From the NCBI RefSeq assembly GCF_008831285.2, contig NC_045140.1:7558505-7622504 (forward strand): a stretch of 64,000 nt of DNA, read 5' to 3'. Every line of letters begins with the position of its first letter. Position 1 is the stretch's first letter. Under the pieces are notes generated by a model. That model made no database searches and was not told the origin of the DNA. It saw only the letters and a list, made by a program, of their open reading frames with translations. Shown one piece after another: positions 1 through 13,800 of this stretch. The DNA comes from Nymphaea colorata (taxonomy: Eukaryota > Streptophyta > Magnoliopsida > Nymphaeales > Nymphaeaceae). Position numbers and translations under genes: made by a program.

Positions 1-3000
1 CTTGTCTTTTGGTATATTTTCTTTGTTGAAAATGGGTTTTCAAGTTTAATCGAGAGACTCTTAGAAGCATGCACCATACCTCATGATGCAATTCTGTTGC
101 CCAAGCAACAAATTCTTCTTAGGTGAACCCTGAACAGTACTGTTCACTGTTAGTGTTTGATCTTAAGTAGTTCAAACGCCGAGTGATTTAATACTCTCTC
201 TCTCTCTACCAATGTTTAACACAAGTAAACTGATGTTTTGACATATAGAGAACAAAAAGCTAGGAAGATAAATGTGAGGTTGAAAAGAAAAAGATACTGC
301 AAACACTGAGTGCTCTCAGGAAACGAGCTGGTGACATCACTGCTTTGGAGGGTGCTTATAATGACTTTGGAGGAGTTGGTGGGTTACGTATATATAGAAT
401 TTGTAACTTTCAGCATCGGCATGTATAGAATGGAATAAACAATGGCGCCTTAAAGTTGCAAATTGCATCAGCTTTTGGACAATGAGGACATTATATAGTG
501 GTTATGGCCTTTAGGTGGGCCCTTGTGCTCAGATTTACCTGCTTTTTAGCTGTATTACTGTGTATTATATTTTCAAAACTATGCAAAAGTTTATGCAAAC
601 CGGAATTTAAGGAAAAGTGGTAGTCTGACGCACTGGAAAAGCTTATTGCCAAAAAAAACCCCGAAACCATGTCACAAGGATGCGCCATTTTAATTTGACC
701 ATATCCATGTGGATTCTGTATGCTAAGACCTACATTAAATAAGAAGTAATCATCTAAATATATTGTTAATACAGTCTATTTCTAGGCGAAGCTTGTTGTA
801 ATTACATTTTGGTAAGTGTTACTTTCATAATTCGCTTTCTCCATTAATTTAATTTAAAGGTAAACCTTGTTTCTTTCAAAGAACTATTCATTCCCTTGTG
901 GTGAAAAGAATACTGTGATACTAATATAATGAACCCGAAAAAAAAAATTGCATTTGCACATGAAATTTAAATAGCGTGTTTCCTCCTGTGCACTTTTCAA
1001 GGACCCACAAGCACACCCTTCCCATATCTTTCTACGCAGAAGCTTCACCATCTTCCCTAAGCAACACATGCTCTTTCAGCATTTATTGCAAACTCCCGCA
1101 GAACAAGCTAAAGCAATCGCACCACGAGAAAAGACAAGCCAAAGTTCACTGACCCTTAACCAAGAAACCCCAGATTCACTCTGCAACCCAATTAAATTCT
1201 TCTTAATTATCAAGCTTTTAGAAAGTACATATTTTGCTAAACGGATAATTTTATGGCATGTACTAGAATTTTTTTTTTTTTTGGGAAAGAAATTGCATCT
1301 GCCATAAATAATATTATTGAATCACCTTAGCTTTCAGCATATCGAGCAAACTGAACCAGCCAAACCATATCCAGCTAACCAGTCCAGGCTAAAAGCACCC
1401 TCTTAGTTAACAACACCAAACTGTACTGTCAAGACAGAAGCTTGGTCTTGGAGCCCATGGTTTCACCCACATGGCACCAACCTTGAATTTTGGCCCTCCC
1501 CTTTTGTGAATCCCTATTATGTTTCTCGTACCATCATTCTGTGCCTCAAACAACTTCTTTAGTGCGGAAATTCTATAAAAAGAGAAAGCAGGCTGCAGGA
1601 TTGCGAGAGATCCTTGGAATGCATCAAGAAATTCTTTATTGGTCCATAAGCAACCGAAACAAAGTTATTGTCCTGGAGAATCGGGTCTTAACTCTTGGGT
1701 CTGTTCAAACTTGTTTTTAAGCCCATGTGTTCTCCCTGGTGTTGGTGATCAATGTAACTTGTTCTTATTTGTTTATCAGTTAGCAGGGTTTTCTTGGTAG
1801 GGCTTATTTGCTTTTTAGTACAGCACAGATGGAAAAACACATATAGGCTCATGTACCCAGATGCCAACTACTCGCCTGTAAGCATATGTAGTATAAACAG
1901 GCACCGTACTAAATGGGCCCATTGTGTTAAAATGGATGCCCTCTCGCTCTCTGGAGATCGAAAAGAAGAGAAGTAATCCAACATCATCAAGATTTATATT
2001 GTTCGGAAAGACCAAAGTTGTCCATATAAAAACAAAGGCAAAAACAATGTTGGCCCTCTTCTCTTTAACATGCAGTCTAGGGGAACACTACGAAGTAGAA
2101 ATAATACCCTAACGCCTAATTTTTGCATTGAATAGGGGAAGTTTATTAAATTAGGATCAAATTCCATACTCCAGTAAGTTGGAAAGAAGAAGGTCATATC
2201 TAACCTTTACTAAGATTTATCCAACCACATCTGACCTAGTCAGATGAAGTTTTGACTTGGATTTGATTAATTTTGTAAGATTATATATATATATAGATAT
2301 TTGATAACTGGACATCGTCAAATTCAGATCATAAATGTAGATTTCGAATTTAATTTAAGGCTGATGTTCAGCTTCTGATGCATCAAATCCCATACATATA
2401 CAACCAGTCGTAGAGACACCTGTTGAGCATGTGTGTGCAATTGGCCGCACATGCCTACACAAATCGTTGATTTATATGACAATACCTCATAGTCATTTAC
2501 TTATTTACATACTGGTTGGCCCTTAAAAGTTACAATTTGAAATATTAGTGCCCTTCAACAAGAAATTTATGGCTTCACTATTATACATAACTTAAGTAGC
2601 TAGCTTTTTGAACTTGTAAAGTGGCAAAGTGCTTCTTTTTTCTCAACTTAAAGATGCAAAGGATTACATCCGGGACAGCTAAATACATATACACACCAAA
2701 ATTCTTATACGAATTGGACATGAAAAAGCGAAAGTTGCAATTATAGATGCACATATATACACGAGATAAGACATTGTGTACGTCCCCATGAATGTCTTGG
2801 GAAAAAAATAAATAAAAGAACAAGAGGATATGCAACTGTTAAAAGTTTTCATTACTGAGAGATACCAAACAAAATCTCAAGATCTAGACATCTTCGTCGT
2901 TAAGGCAAGCGCACAAGACAGTAAAAGGGACATGTCAGTGTGCATGACATAGACACCATGCCGTCTTCTACCTAAGTATCGTTGTACATATGAAGGCATC

Positions 3001-5090
3001 ATAGATGGGGAGGAGTTGGCAGGAGGCAAAATTGTTACAGACAATTAGTCTGTGGGGACATTAATTATGATACTGCTTCTGTCCTTTTTTCCGCTCAAGT
3101 TAGTCAGAAATCGACCTTGATCAAGACTTGAGAAGTGATATATCCTACGTTTGTCTCAGAACTGATTAAGATAGATCCAGCTTCCCCGATCATCAGTTAG
3201 CTTTGCCGTGGAACACTATGCAGGTGCAGTTCATAACATGAATCTCACGAACTTTAACATCGTGATCAGCAAGGGAATATTATAAACAATTCCAATTTTT
3301 TTTTCCCCTAATAGACATGCTGGGAAGCACAACGTTTAAAAACTTGCCGAGTCAAACCGGTGACCTCGCCCCCCCAACGAGCCAACCCGGTAGGTTGACT
3401 CGTTTTACTTCATTTTTTAATATTTTATTATTGTTTATAGTTGATTACATGTTACGATCATATAAGTTTTGTTTTTTACTTTATTAAAGATACAAGTTCA
3501 GTTTGTCAAAGTCAAACAATATTAACAAAATTGGTTGAGTTTTCTTAATGTTTTTGCATTCAACATGCTAAATTGCAACAATTCATGGAGAATGAACTTA
3601 ATTGTGACTTCACTTTGTGATAGTTTAACTTTTTTTTTTTTTTAATCGTATGACTGTAATTAAGTGATTTTACAAATTTTTTATGTTTAAAAGACAAGTT
3701 ATATATTGTTTTTTAAGAAAACAGTTAACATGACTCGGTCTGAGTGGCCGAGTTGACCCACCAAGTCATAAGTCAAGAACAGCTGGGTCCGGAGTCACTG
3801 GGGGAGCATTCACGGACCTCCTTCAACTTGGAAATCTAAGTCCAATTGGAGCGTAAACTTTTCTTCTTCCATACGCCTTTGTCCCAATTTCACTCTTTCT
3901 ACCTTTAGCGGTGTTAAAATGAGGCCTATGAAAGAATCAAAGTCCGAACGGAAAAGTAGCTGGGCCGTACCGCTGCATGGACTACTTGCCCTTTGTTTTC
4001 TCTTTTCTTTTTCTTGAGAATCAATACCCACAAGATATATAAAACTTACAAATATAGAGTAAAACTGATCCAAGTGATGTCTCTTCTCTTTTTACTATTC
4101 AATGACCTACGGTGACGCTTTCTAACTATTGATCATGAATGGTGAAAATGAGTTGATATGGTTCAACTTTTTCTTCGGCATATATAGGTTTGGAGATTGG
4201 ATCTTTTTCATTTTGTCTTTGCCTTAGCTTGTTGAGGGCTAAGGTTAAAAGTAGTGAGGAACTGGTGTGAGGATTTTGTCAATTTCTAATGTACCAGATC
4301 CGATCTGTTCCGAGCTCGTGTCGAACGGTTTGTAACTCGGATGTTAATCAATTTATGTGAGATTCATGGTGCATTCAAATTTCAGTGGTTACATCTCCTC
4401 TTTTTTAATATTTTTGCTTTGGAAACTGCACCCAGCAGGTTGAGAGAGTAGCTGATCTATATATATGTTATTTCAGCGAGAACATATTTTTGGGACTGTC
4501 TTAATTACTGCGATTTTTTCCCCTATTGGAGAAGGCCCATGCACCACCTGAAAAGGAGAAAGTTAATGTGGAGTAACTCGCTTCTCATTGATAGGAAGCT
4601 TCTTCTTCCATTGATTCATTGTAAGAAAGCCTCGCCTCTTTTTTCTTTTTCTTTTTTTCTCTTCTAAACTACTTTATGCTTCTTCATCCATCTCCCTATC
4701 TTTTTATCTTCAAACTCAATAATGCTCAATAAATTTTACTTCCATTGACATTCTTTTTCTTCTTTTCGAAAATTGGTATTCTCTCACTTTAACTTTTGCA
4801 GTTTACAGAGTTGCCTCCTGCATTATACATTAAAGTTTGCATTCCGTTCACAGCTTTAGCTTTTGATCATATATATTCTTGCAATCGTGGATGTCTTGGT
4901 TGAGACCGGTGCCATGATGAATGGCGATTGATTTTTTTTCTTTTTTTTTTGGTGAGGTACCGCCCCTCGGGAGTACCTCCAACCCCACCTACGTACGTAG
5001 TTACTAGGCATGTTTTGTCAATTTACCAAAAGCAAACTTTGACCGTACGAATTTTTGGATGGACTTTGTCTTGTGGCGACCCTTGTATTT
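1..5090. other. Intergenic DNA with no recognisable gene
   Basis: AT-rich, with only short frames (under 90 codons) lacking any domain I recognise. It contains short homopolymer runs and a possible MITE-like insertion near 3340-3790 (listed separately). I see no splice-consistent gene. Confidence 0.5.
3340..3790. mobile_element. Possible MITE-like insertion with GACTCGG-type inverted ends
   Basis: Both edges are GC-rich around an AT-rich core. The left edge has GCCGAGTCAA and GGTTGACTCG; the right edge has ATGACTCGGTC, GCCGAGTTGACC and GGAGTCACTGGG. The GACTCGG words lie in opposite orientations at the two ends, as in a fold-back element. Exact ends and a target duplication were not resolved, so class is unknown. 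Confidence 0.3.
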
Positions 5091-5096
5091 GCACTT

Positions 5097-5245
5097 GTTT
5101 GTACCAAACTACCAATGTTGCTACCCATTTAAGAGAGAGAGAGAGAGGGTTGCTGTATATTTTTAAAGAAGGTTTGTACCAAACTTCCAATGTTGCTACC
5201 CATTTAAGAGAGAGAGAGAGAGTTGATGTATAATTTTAAAGAGAG
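5097..5245. repeat. Two-copy tandem duplication, 75-bp unit
   Basis: Copies 5097-5171 and 5172-5245 both read GTTTGTACCAAACT(A/T)CCAATG, then TGCTACCCATTTAAG, a GA run and TTTTAAAG. They differ at a few positions and in GA-run length. Ongoing slippage in the GA run probably contributes. Confidence 0.9.
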
Positions 5246-5550
5246 AGAGAAAGAGCGATGGACAGTGGGTTTAGGATTCGAGTGTAGTGGGAGCGACCCT
5301 TAGCTTTTACGAAGGTACTAGGGGTGCGGTTTTACACTACCACAGTTTCTTTGACTAAGAAAACAAAGAAATGCAGAGTGGTGGGGTAGTTTTTAGTTTT
5401 CACTCTTTAATTTCTTTTTTATCTTTTCTACGTCAATATTAAACATCTACTATACGTGCGTGCGTGCATGCATATATGTGAGAGGATAGAGAAATCTACA
5501 TCCTATATATGAGGATTTAAATTCAATGTATGATAGGCCGTAGTATTCAC

Positions 5551-5590
<40 letters not shown>

Positions 5591-7035
5591 CGGTGAAAAG
5601 AAAAAAAGTAATTAACATTTTTGTTATATAATATTAATTTATATTTTTTTTCAACCATTTATTTATTTTAAATGAACTGAGTGATATATATAAATATATA
5701 TATATAAATGATGTGATTATGACGTTGACACGACCCTAAGAAGAAAAGAAGGGGAAATGAATGGGTTGGATATGCATCTGCTTGTGCGCGAGAGAACGAA
5801 GATGGAGAAGGAAAGAAGTGGAGACAAGAGATGGTCCAAACCCCAACAAAGCGTCCAAAGGGAGCGGCCAAATCCCACAGAGACAGACACACGACATCCC
5901 ACTCCTACCTGCAATCGGCCAAATTGCATAAACCATGAAGATCAGGAGGGGTGAGTCGGCGCTCATCCCCCAACGCCTTGTCTCCATCACTTGCCACACC
6001 ACCCACCAGCACTGCACACTACTCTCCGCGTTAAAATCCCTCCCCTCCCTCCTGTCTTGTCCCCACCAAGTCATGTCCCAGCCAAAGGGCAGCGTTGATT
6101 ACACTGTTTGTTATCAGGATTTCCAGTGCTGATCAGAAAGAGAATCTCATCTCGCAGTCGCCCCCTCCCTTCTTCTTATTCATTCAGTTGTTTATGGATT
6201 TGTTACCGTTGTTGTTATCGTCACCTTTTATTGTATCAGGATCTTCGATAAGGTTGAATGCATGGTATGAAAGCAGGCCACAAAGGACGCCTCTTCCCGT
6301 GTTGTAGCCATCCAATTTGGAGGGTGTCCTCCTCTTCTTTTTGTCGTCCTTTGATAGTTGAGGGCTATACCAGCTAAGCTTTCCACCACTTGGATTTACA
6401 GTGGGAGACAATAAGAACTAGAATTAGAATTAGAACATGCATGCATAAAAATATATTTGTACTACTTGGTTGTACTCCATAGTTTTTATCGTCTAAGAAG
6501 TACTTCATAGTCTTTATCGCCATATTTATGTTTAAACTATGATTTTTGTTTAGGAATATGACTTTTTAAAGCTTGAAACACTCTTTTACTTTTGCCATCC
6601 AGAGGGATGTCAATCTAGACGTCGGTGACTCTACCATGGTTTGACTAGGATTTGATTTTGCAGTGAAACGAGATCATCCAAGCAAAAGAAAAAGAAGGTT
6701 CAAACAATTTGAAATTAATCTGGCATTTAATTACTTAACCTTATATTTTAATGTAATATAAGCTTAATTTGGATTCGAATTTTCAACTTAGATCGAGAAC
6801 CTCTAGCTACCAACTCTAAGGCCAAGATCTGTAAGCAAACTGCGGCCTACCGACCAGCGTAAGAGGGATGGAGAATGTTTTCCGGCCACTTCAACTGATT
6901 GGCTTTGGTTGGATATCAATGATTTTGAATAATTTTATATGCTAACAACAAAGTCGAGGATGTGATTAATTAAAGTGACCATATCAAAACCCATTTATCT
7001 CCATTCGATAGCAATTGATTTTGTATACTAAAATT

Positions 7036-7038
<3 letters not shown>
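5246..7038. other. Intergenic DNA, gene-poor, with microsatellites
   Basis: Holds a TA run at about 5553-5587, a GC-richer stretch at 5750-6130 with overlapping frames on both strands (longest 112 codons), and AT-rich flanks. None of the translations shows a recognisable domain. The GC-richer stretch could be a promoter or UTR of a gene not visible here, but nothing in the sequence proves that. Confidence 0.4.

Positions 7039-7086
<48 letters not shown>
7039..7086. repeat. Compound microsatellite (CT)n(AT)n
   Basis: A CT run changes directly into an AT run. Simple sequence; likely polymorphic in length. Confidence 0.9.
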
Positions 7087-8324
<1,238 letters not shown>

Positions 8325-8436
8325 TCGTACGTTTTTGTATTGAACGGAACTAGTCGTTAGCAGTCATCATTCTCATTTCTCTCCCTCTCTCTCTCTGCCC
8401 CTCACGCACACACATAAATTGTAACGTAACTGAGTA

Positions 8437-8439
<3 letters not shown>

Positions 8440-8487
<48 letters not shown>
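8440..8487. repeat. (TA)n microsatellite
   Basis: A second long TA run about 120 bases after the first, separated by CT- and CA-rich sequence. Confidence 0.95.
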
Positions 8488-8490
<3 letters not shown>

Positions 8491-9125
8491 CAACAAATGT
8501 ATTCTTTAGATCATGTAATGAAACATAACACCTGTGATATTCAACCAATGTATTATCTAATGTGCATGCATAAATGCAATTACCACAATGTAAATGACAT
8601 GTGATAATGTATAAGATGTACCAAACAATAAATTTAGCACATACAAGTCAAAATATACCAACCAAAAAAATATTATCCGTAAATGAAAATATGAAGAAAA
8701 TGCGCTAACAATTGGTTGCAGACCAATGATAACTTTGTCCAAGTTTACATGAGAATCACTATAGACTGAAATTAACATCCACCACAACTCAATTTTCCAC
8801 AATTACGAAAGACCGGTTTGCTAAGTTTAATGTGAATGCTTAGGCATGAATGCAAATTGAAATCATAAAATATATCTAATGCAAAGCAAAATTCTTTAAC
8901 ATCCTTAATATGTATGTTAACATTCTCATTTTGTGTGGCTTCACATCCAGAAAAACTGAAGGAAGCCTACTAATTCCATGGACAGGGACGTAAAAGATTA
9001 ATCTTCCCTGTGAAAATTTGAAAACATATTAACATCAATAAATCATAATTATGATACATCAGACTTCACAACTCTTTACCTTTTCCCACATAATTAAGTA
9101 CCATAAATTTATAACTAGTGCTCAG
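8488..9125. other. AT-rich intergenic spacer
   Basis: No gene, no long repeat and no element boundary recognised before the CACTA terminus at 9126. Confidence 0.5.
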
Positions 9126-10696
9126 CACTACAAAAAAAGATAGATTCACAGATGAGTGGGAAGGACACGTTAGTGAGAAGCATCGATGTCTAGAGTCAAA
9201 TGTTGGTGAATCTTCACCAACATCCAGAAGAACCGTCAGTGAAAAAAAAAACCTTCACTGACGCTTGGCATTAAGTATGACTTTTACCAACGTCGTTAAA
9301 AAGAACTTTACTAGACGTCCATTCCACAGACATTGCTAAAAGGATAAGTTTTACCAACGCGTGACCGTTCTCGCGCTGGTGAAAATTTTTTCTTGCAAAC
9401 ATTACCAAATACATGCTCGTATTGACGTCCAATCCGTAGACGTTGATAAAAATGCAAGTTTTACTTACGTGATCATTCTCGCATAGGTGAACTGTTTTGT
9501 TTTGTGAAACATTAGTGATATCTGGTTAACTCGTCGGTCTAACTGAGCTTTTATCGATGTGTTACCTGTGGATGTCGGTAAAACTTACAACATTAATTTT
9601 ACCAACGTTATTAATTAGGCCTTTACCGACGTCTTCCACCCCACCATACTTCCCCGACTTATTAGTTCCACCCGAACCTTTTTTTTTTTTTCCTTTCTTC
9701 TTCTTCCCTCTTTTCTTTTCTTTTCACTCTTTTTTCCACCGGTGGTTTATGCAATTTTCCAGTAAGTGCAAGTGTTATTCATCCTTTTTGAATAGCTAAA
9801 AGATAAAAGGTTGGTTCCATTTTCTCTCCTCGCCCGTTTTTTTTTTCTATTTGTTTATGATTTTAAGTTGTCACATACTTGTAGGGTATGGATCTGAAAT
9901 TTTCCCGTGAGATGTCGCAGTTTTTTATAGAATTTAACAAAAAAACTTTGCAAGAATATTTGTTGAGCTTAGTACCTTCAATTTGATATATTAATTGCAT
10001 AACATGTGAACACAAGCACAAAACTCTTAATTTTTATCCTCACCAGATTCCGGTGTATTGTGGCCAGATTCCCACGTCTAATTCAGCTATATATATACTT
10101 ATTTACAAAACATTACATTGAGTGTTTGTCATTCGAATACGTTTTTGGATGTTTGGATGTTTCTGGTCCCTACTCTTTTTACTCACTCACCAAGTGTTTG
10201 GGGAATTGTTGGAACGACTGAAAACTTATAATTTGCTTGAACCAATTGAATTATAATGTCATTTAAGAATTATGCAGCATGTTTCATTGTTGAGTGGTGC
10301 AATCAACCATTTATTAATAATCCTTGAGTTACAGATAAGATGGTATTTGTGTTGCAGCTTTCTTAAATGTGTCAATTTATGACATTGTTAAATGCACAGG
10401 ATTATCAAAATAAATTGTTTACATACTTGTTTAAAAAATTGCATGACAAGCTACACAATAAGTATTCAATCATATGAATCAAGAACCAAATGGTTAAAAT
10501 ATAGCATTCACAATAAGAAGAGTTGATCATATTGAAGTTGCTTGTATAAGCCTACCAAAAAAATGGATAATTGAACTTGGATTACGGAAAGAATAGGCAA
10601 TTTGAAACATATAACTGATGTAAAACCATTACCGACTCATAGTTGTGTTTCACCAACATGCTTTGGCCATCGATAATACCTCGGTTTTTTGTAGTG
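9126..10696. mobile_element. Non-autonomous CACTA (En/Spm-like) transposon
   Basis: The left end reads CACTACAAAAAAAGATAG and the right end, reverse-complemented, reads CACTACAAAAAACCGAGG: a 12-13-base terminal inverted repeat of CACTA type. The first 500 bases carry many subterminal words in both orientations (TTTTACCAACG, TTCACCAAC, GACGT), the usual binding-site arrays of this class. Flanking triplets are CAG and CAA, so the 3-bp target duplication is imperfect. No transposase frame lies inside its 1571 bases, so it would depend on an autonomous relative. Confidence 0.8.
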
Positions 10697-13569
10697 CAAC
10701 TCATGTGCTTAATTACTTACAAATCTTTTTGACATATAACCTGCTTCGAAATCATGTTGTGGTACTTTATAAGGACATGAAAATTGTCATGCACTAAATC
10801 CCATTCCTGCTTAGGCCAGTTTGAAAATGTAAAAAATGCATAACATAAAGAAAATTTTATATCTCGTCTTCTAACAAGCTTTTGAAATATTTCAAGACTT
10901 CACATGCACTAATACGAAGCATATTGACTAGTAATACTCGTCGATTGTGACAAAAACCCCTTGGCTTGCAGCTGGCATTGACGCGAGAGAGAGAGAGGGA
11001 GGGAGAGAAGGTGTGATATTTACTTGATGTAAAAGTTTAACAAATCCTCGATGATACTTTTTAACTCATAAATGTTTTTTGAATGCCAAGAAGAGAGCCA
11101 AGAGAAAGAGAACCATTTGTGCGTGAATCTACAGTACTTCATAATTTTATTTTTTAGCTGGTGAGATATTTTAATTACTTTTCAAAATTTCGGGGAACCC
11201 ATGACTTTTTCCCGGAAATCTCCATTAAATAGAAATCAGGAATAATAACTTTTTCAGACATCCAGTCTATTTTTGAGAAGCTAATCCATTTTTTCAAAAT
11301 GAATTTATTCATTTCAAAGAAGAAAAAGAAAAACAATTCCTCTCCCTCTCCTCCTTTTCCCACATTTCGACTCGGCTATTTCCCTTCAAGTCATTTTCCA
11401 ATTACTGACACAGGAAGAGAACATGCATATCTACAGCAATTACAATATAAGCACATACTTTTTGTCTGTGCGTGTGTTCAATTCTTACTATATGTAGTGC
11501 TTGACGTTTGGTTGTTAACAATGTAGAAAATTAAGCAATAATACTTGTTTGGTTTCATTGAGATGCACCAACGTGGTATTTACTTGATATTTGTAGAAAA
11601 TTAACGTTTACTTTCTAGTCTAGTCTTACTTATAAATCCCTAATGAGAAACAACAAGAGTAGACACCACGCAGCCCATTTTGAGCGGTGGGATGAACCTC
11701 TTGCCCACCCGAATAAGAGTGGACGCCTTGAAACACGCTCAACAGGCTGATGCGGCCTGTTGTGAGAGGCGTCCAACATGAATTTGTGTCGTCTATGGAG
11801 ACAACCAAGCGCTCCAAAGGTCACGGGTTACTCTTGCCTTCCATGCACATGCATGGCGTTTAAAGAGAGAGGGATGAGTGCCGACTCCATTGGTCTGGAG
11901 TCTGGACTGCTGTCCTCTTAATCTACGTGCCATTTACAGAGCAAAAAAAGCTTCCCTCGACATCTCCTTGGCCCTTGCTCCCTAAGCCCCAAAATTCAGG
12001 AACTAGGTGAGTCGATCTAGTCTGAGGTGGGATAGAGTGTGCATGAGCTAGCTCTTTGTGAAGAGAGAGATTCTAAGTAGTGCACTTTTCAGACATTGAA
12101 TGGAAGTGTTTCAACAGTATACTCCTTTCAGCCCCAAGGGGGGCTTGGCGTGCCGGATGGGACTAAGGGCGTTTGATTGCTCCTGATTTAGTGTCTGCAG
12201 GATTCTGAATCAACCGTTTCAATCTCTGATCTTAATTGATATATTTTTTTTTTTCAATGCAAAAAGATAAAATACTGCTCGTTTGGTTGGTTTGATGAAC
12301 CATGTATTTTTACCGTCAAATTTTTATCAATAACACATCAGATCTAAATTGAATCCATAGATTTTAAATCCGAAGTAATCCAATGCCCCCTGATTGCTTT
12401 CCTCCTAGTGGACCAAGTCTCTCATCCCAAGGTGGTTTTCAGAAGAAACAAAAACGAAAAAAGGTAGCCGACCTCGAGACACCACGCCCTCATTGAGAGA
12501 ACAGTTTGCTATCTTTGTCTGTCCTGTCAGACAGCCCAACATGATGGGTTCCCTACGCCGCACCCCCTTTCAGGCCTCATAATTGACCTTCAAATTTCTG
12601 TCTGTGGTTCCCATTATGAACAGAAAGAAATGCTGTTCAAGAAGAGAAAAGGTGATATAAAATCAGAAAGTGGGATCCAGGAAGGACTCGCTTAAAAATT
12701 GACTTGAACCTTCCTTAGTTACTCGTCCACTCGAAGTAGGTCCGATAAAGGGCGGTGAAGATTTTCAAGTTGCAGACAAGAAGCTGTGGAAGATGAGGGT
12801 TCCAACCCACCATAGACAGTCTTTGATGGGCTCCGCCGGGAAATTTCTTACCAAGAAAAAGTTGTGATAGGTTCCCCTCACTGATTCCAGTTTCATCCCA
12901 AGGGCATTTGCATGATATGGTTTGTTTCGTGCACATATTGGACCACTTCGCGTCTTGCAGTTGCATAAATCAGAGGGCCGAAGGATCTGTCACTCATTCC
13001 TAATGTGACCATATTTCTACGAAAACGCTCTCAAGCGCAAAAATGCATAGCTAATATCATATGTGACAAGAATTTATGCAACACACTGAAGATTTGGGTC
13101 AACATGCATTTTGACAATGCCAGTGGTGGTATGGATAGTATTCAATCGCATTTAATGTGCAAAGAACAAATTTGAAATCAGAGGCAATGCATTACCGGTG
13201 GCATAACGAATGCAGACAATAACACCAAGTAATTGATGCATGCCCCCGATGGATTCCATGTTTATATAGCAGAAAAAATATCATACAAATTTTTGGTAGC
13301 TTCAACAGAACTCAGAAGGTTTGCACCCCTTGCAGATGAGGCAGAAAGCATTCAAATTCAACCAAACTTCAAAAGGAAAAATGTACAGTAAGCACGGAGT
13401 AGGAACAGGAGAACCTTCATGAGTCTTGTTGAATATGAAATTTGATCCATGAACAAGCTTTGCCCTTCGTTACATCAACAGGGTAAATGGGAGGCGTACA
13501 TTAAAGGCTTATGATACTGAAAGATCAGACGGAACTCGAGGATTTGAGATCGTCGAATCTCATTGACGA
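10697..13569. other. Intergenic DNA downstream of the ligase gene
   Basis: Contains a GA run near 10985-11010 and a MITE-like insertion at 12166-12400 (listed separately). An 83-codon frame at 12715-12966 on the minus strand has no recognised domain. No confident gene. Confidence 0.45.
12166..12400. mobile_element. Probable MITE with GGGCGTTTGATTG-type inverted ends
   Basis: The left end GGGCGTTTGATTGCTCCTGATTT and the reverse complement of the right end (GGGGGCATTGGATTACTTCGGATTT) match imperfectly as terminal inverted repeats around a 240-base AT-rich core. This resembles the many plant MITEs beginning GGGnnTTTGG. A target duplication was not clear. Confidence 0.45.
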
Positions 13570-13800
13570 TCGAGACATAAACAATAGATGCTTACATTTA
13601 TATTTGTTGGCTTTTCTATAATAACACAAGAATATTTACAAGATGAGAACTGTTAACGGTTTTCACTAAATAAGCCACAGGTAGGTGCAGATCTAACAAA
13701 TTTTCAAGGGAGCCTTCGTGGCCCGTATGACTTGAAAAATCATGCAGCAAAGCCACTCGACGGCACATGCACGAGTTATGTGCATTAGGGCTTCTATTAT
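13570..13800 (-). other. Probable 3' UTR and polyadenylation region of the ligase gene
   Basis: Downstream of the TGA on the minus strand the sequence is AT-rich and non-coding. An AATATAAATG stretch near 13594-13603 is a plausible plant near-upstream poly(A) element, placing cleavage near 13570-13580. No stronger signal was seen, and the transcript may extend further to lower coordinates. Confidence 0.3.

Noticed and set aside
5668-6411. Several frames of 65-112 codons on both strands in a GC-richer patch
   Set aside because: They shadow each other; no domain and no consistent splicing. A UTR or promoter is possible, a protein is not supported.
12715-12966. 83-codon minus-strand frame downstream of the ligase gene
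   Set aside because: Composition looks ordinary, but no family was recognised and no adjoining exon was seen; too weak to list as a gene.
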